DNA of 5,721 nucleotides from Elusimicrobia bacterium CG06_land_8_20_14_3_00_38_11 (GTDB taxonomy: Bacteria; Elusimicrobiota; UBA8919): assembly GCA_002780205.1 (NCBI GenBank), contig PEVQ01000246.1, positions 1 to 5,721 on the forward strand, in the 5' to 3' direction. The notes under the pieces are model-generated. The model was given only the letters and a program-made list of their open reading frames with translations, had not been told where the DNA came from and did not search any database. Shown here in pieces: positions 5,604 through 5,721 of the stretch (positions within the stretch are counted from its first letter, which is position 1; the number at the start of each line of letters is the position of its first letter). A program made the position numbers and the translations under genes.

Positions 5604-5638
5604 AATTAAAAATTAAAAGTTAAAAATGAAAAATGAAG
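5604..5638. repeat. Degenerate heptamer array AATTAAA-type x5 in the 5' leader
   Basis: Five 7-base units read AATTAAA, AATTAAA, AGTTAAA, AATGAAA, AATGAAG. The array ends ten bases before the radical SAM start codon and occupies most of its 5' leader, where a Shine-Dalgarno sequence would be expected; none is seen. Confidence 0.75.
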
Positions 5639-5664
5639 GAGTTTTTTATTACTAACAAGAGCGG

Positions 5665-5693
5665 AATATACTTTACATGGAAGATGGTGTCAT
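5665..5693 (-). promoter_or_regulatory. Candidate sigma70-type promoter for the radical SAM-smpB transcript
   Basis: On the minus strand ATGACA (5693-5688, five of six matches to TTGACA) is separated by 17 bases from TATATT (5670-5665, five of six matches to TATAAT). Start of transcription would be near 5658, giving a leader of about 64 bases. The -35 box falls at the edge of the palindromic repeat 5688-5714, so the repeat may supply it. In AT-rich DNA such matches arise by chance. Confidence 0.45.
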
Positions 5694-5714
5694 GCTGAAC
5701 TTGATTCAGCATCT
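5688..5714. repeat. Palindromic dispersed repeat (TGTCATGCTGAAC hairpin)
   Basis: Arms ATGCTGAA (5692-5699) and TTCAGCAT (5705-5712) form an eight-base stem with a five-base loop. TGTCATGCTGAAC (5688-5700) and TTCAGCATCT (5705-5714) are exactly matched in inverted orientation at 2573-2585 and 2539-2548, where a second palindrome fills the loop. The repeat may continue past the window end. Confidence 0.85.
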
Positions 5715-5721
5715 ATAGACC

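Overview
This AT-rich bacterial window has every gene it supports on the minus strand, in two blocks separated by repeat-rich DNA. The lineage cannot be fixed from the sequence. Abundant palindromic and short tandem repeats, together with a TIGR03960-type radical SAM protein, would fit an uncultivated lineage such as an Elusimicrobiota- or Omnitrophota-like group. That placement is inference only.

Right block, in transcription order (5721 down to 2724). A candidate sigma70-type promoter (5665-5693) overlaps the edge of a palindromic repeat. It leads into a radical SAM gene (3978-5594), smpB (3522-3974), a small four-helix-bundle (S23/IVP family) gene (3157-3519) and a one-piece tmRNA gene, ssrA (2724-3078). 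SmpB and tmRNA are the two partners of trans-translation, which rescues stalled ribosomes and tags the unfinished proteins. The four-helix-bundle gene sits between them, flanked by inverted copies of AGAATTAG-type microrepeats that also form the end of smpB. This looks like a cassette inserted between smpB and ssrA. The tmRNA tag reads ANYSPVVAHA, with an unusual A-H-A ending.

Middle (about 2406-2723). There is no gene here. A composite palindromic element with imperfect terminal inverted repeats (2472-2603) lies just upstream of pabB, and its left end creates a false GTG-started extension of that gene.

Left block (2405 down to 22). pabB (aminodeoxychorismate synthase component I) overlaps pabC (aminodeoxychorismate lyase-like, PLP fold type IV), which is followed after 34 bases by a cyclase/kynurenine-formamidase-like metallohydrolase. 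PabB and PabC together turn chorismate into p-aminobenzoate for folate. No pabA amidotransferase gene is present in the window.

The most notable pattern is repeat colonisation. Three heptamer arrays of different sequence, each five units and 35 bases, lie within about 600 bases in and just upstream of the radical SAM gene. Two of them, plus a GGGGACTGTCC palindrome, are translated in frame. An octamer array encodes the C-terminus of SmpB.
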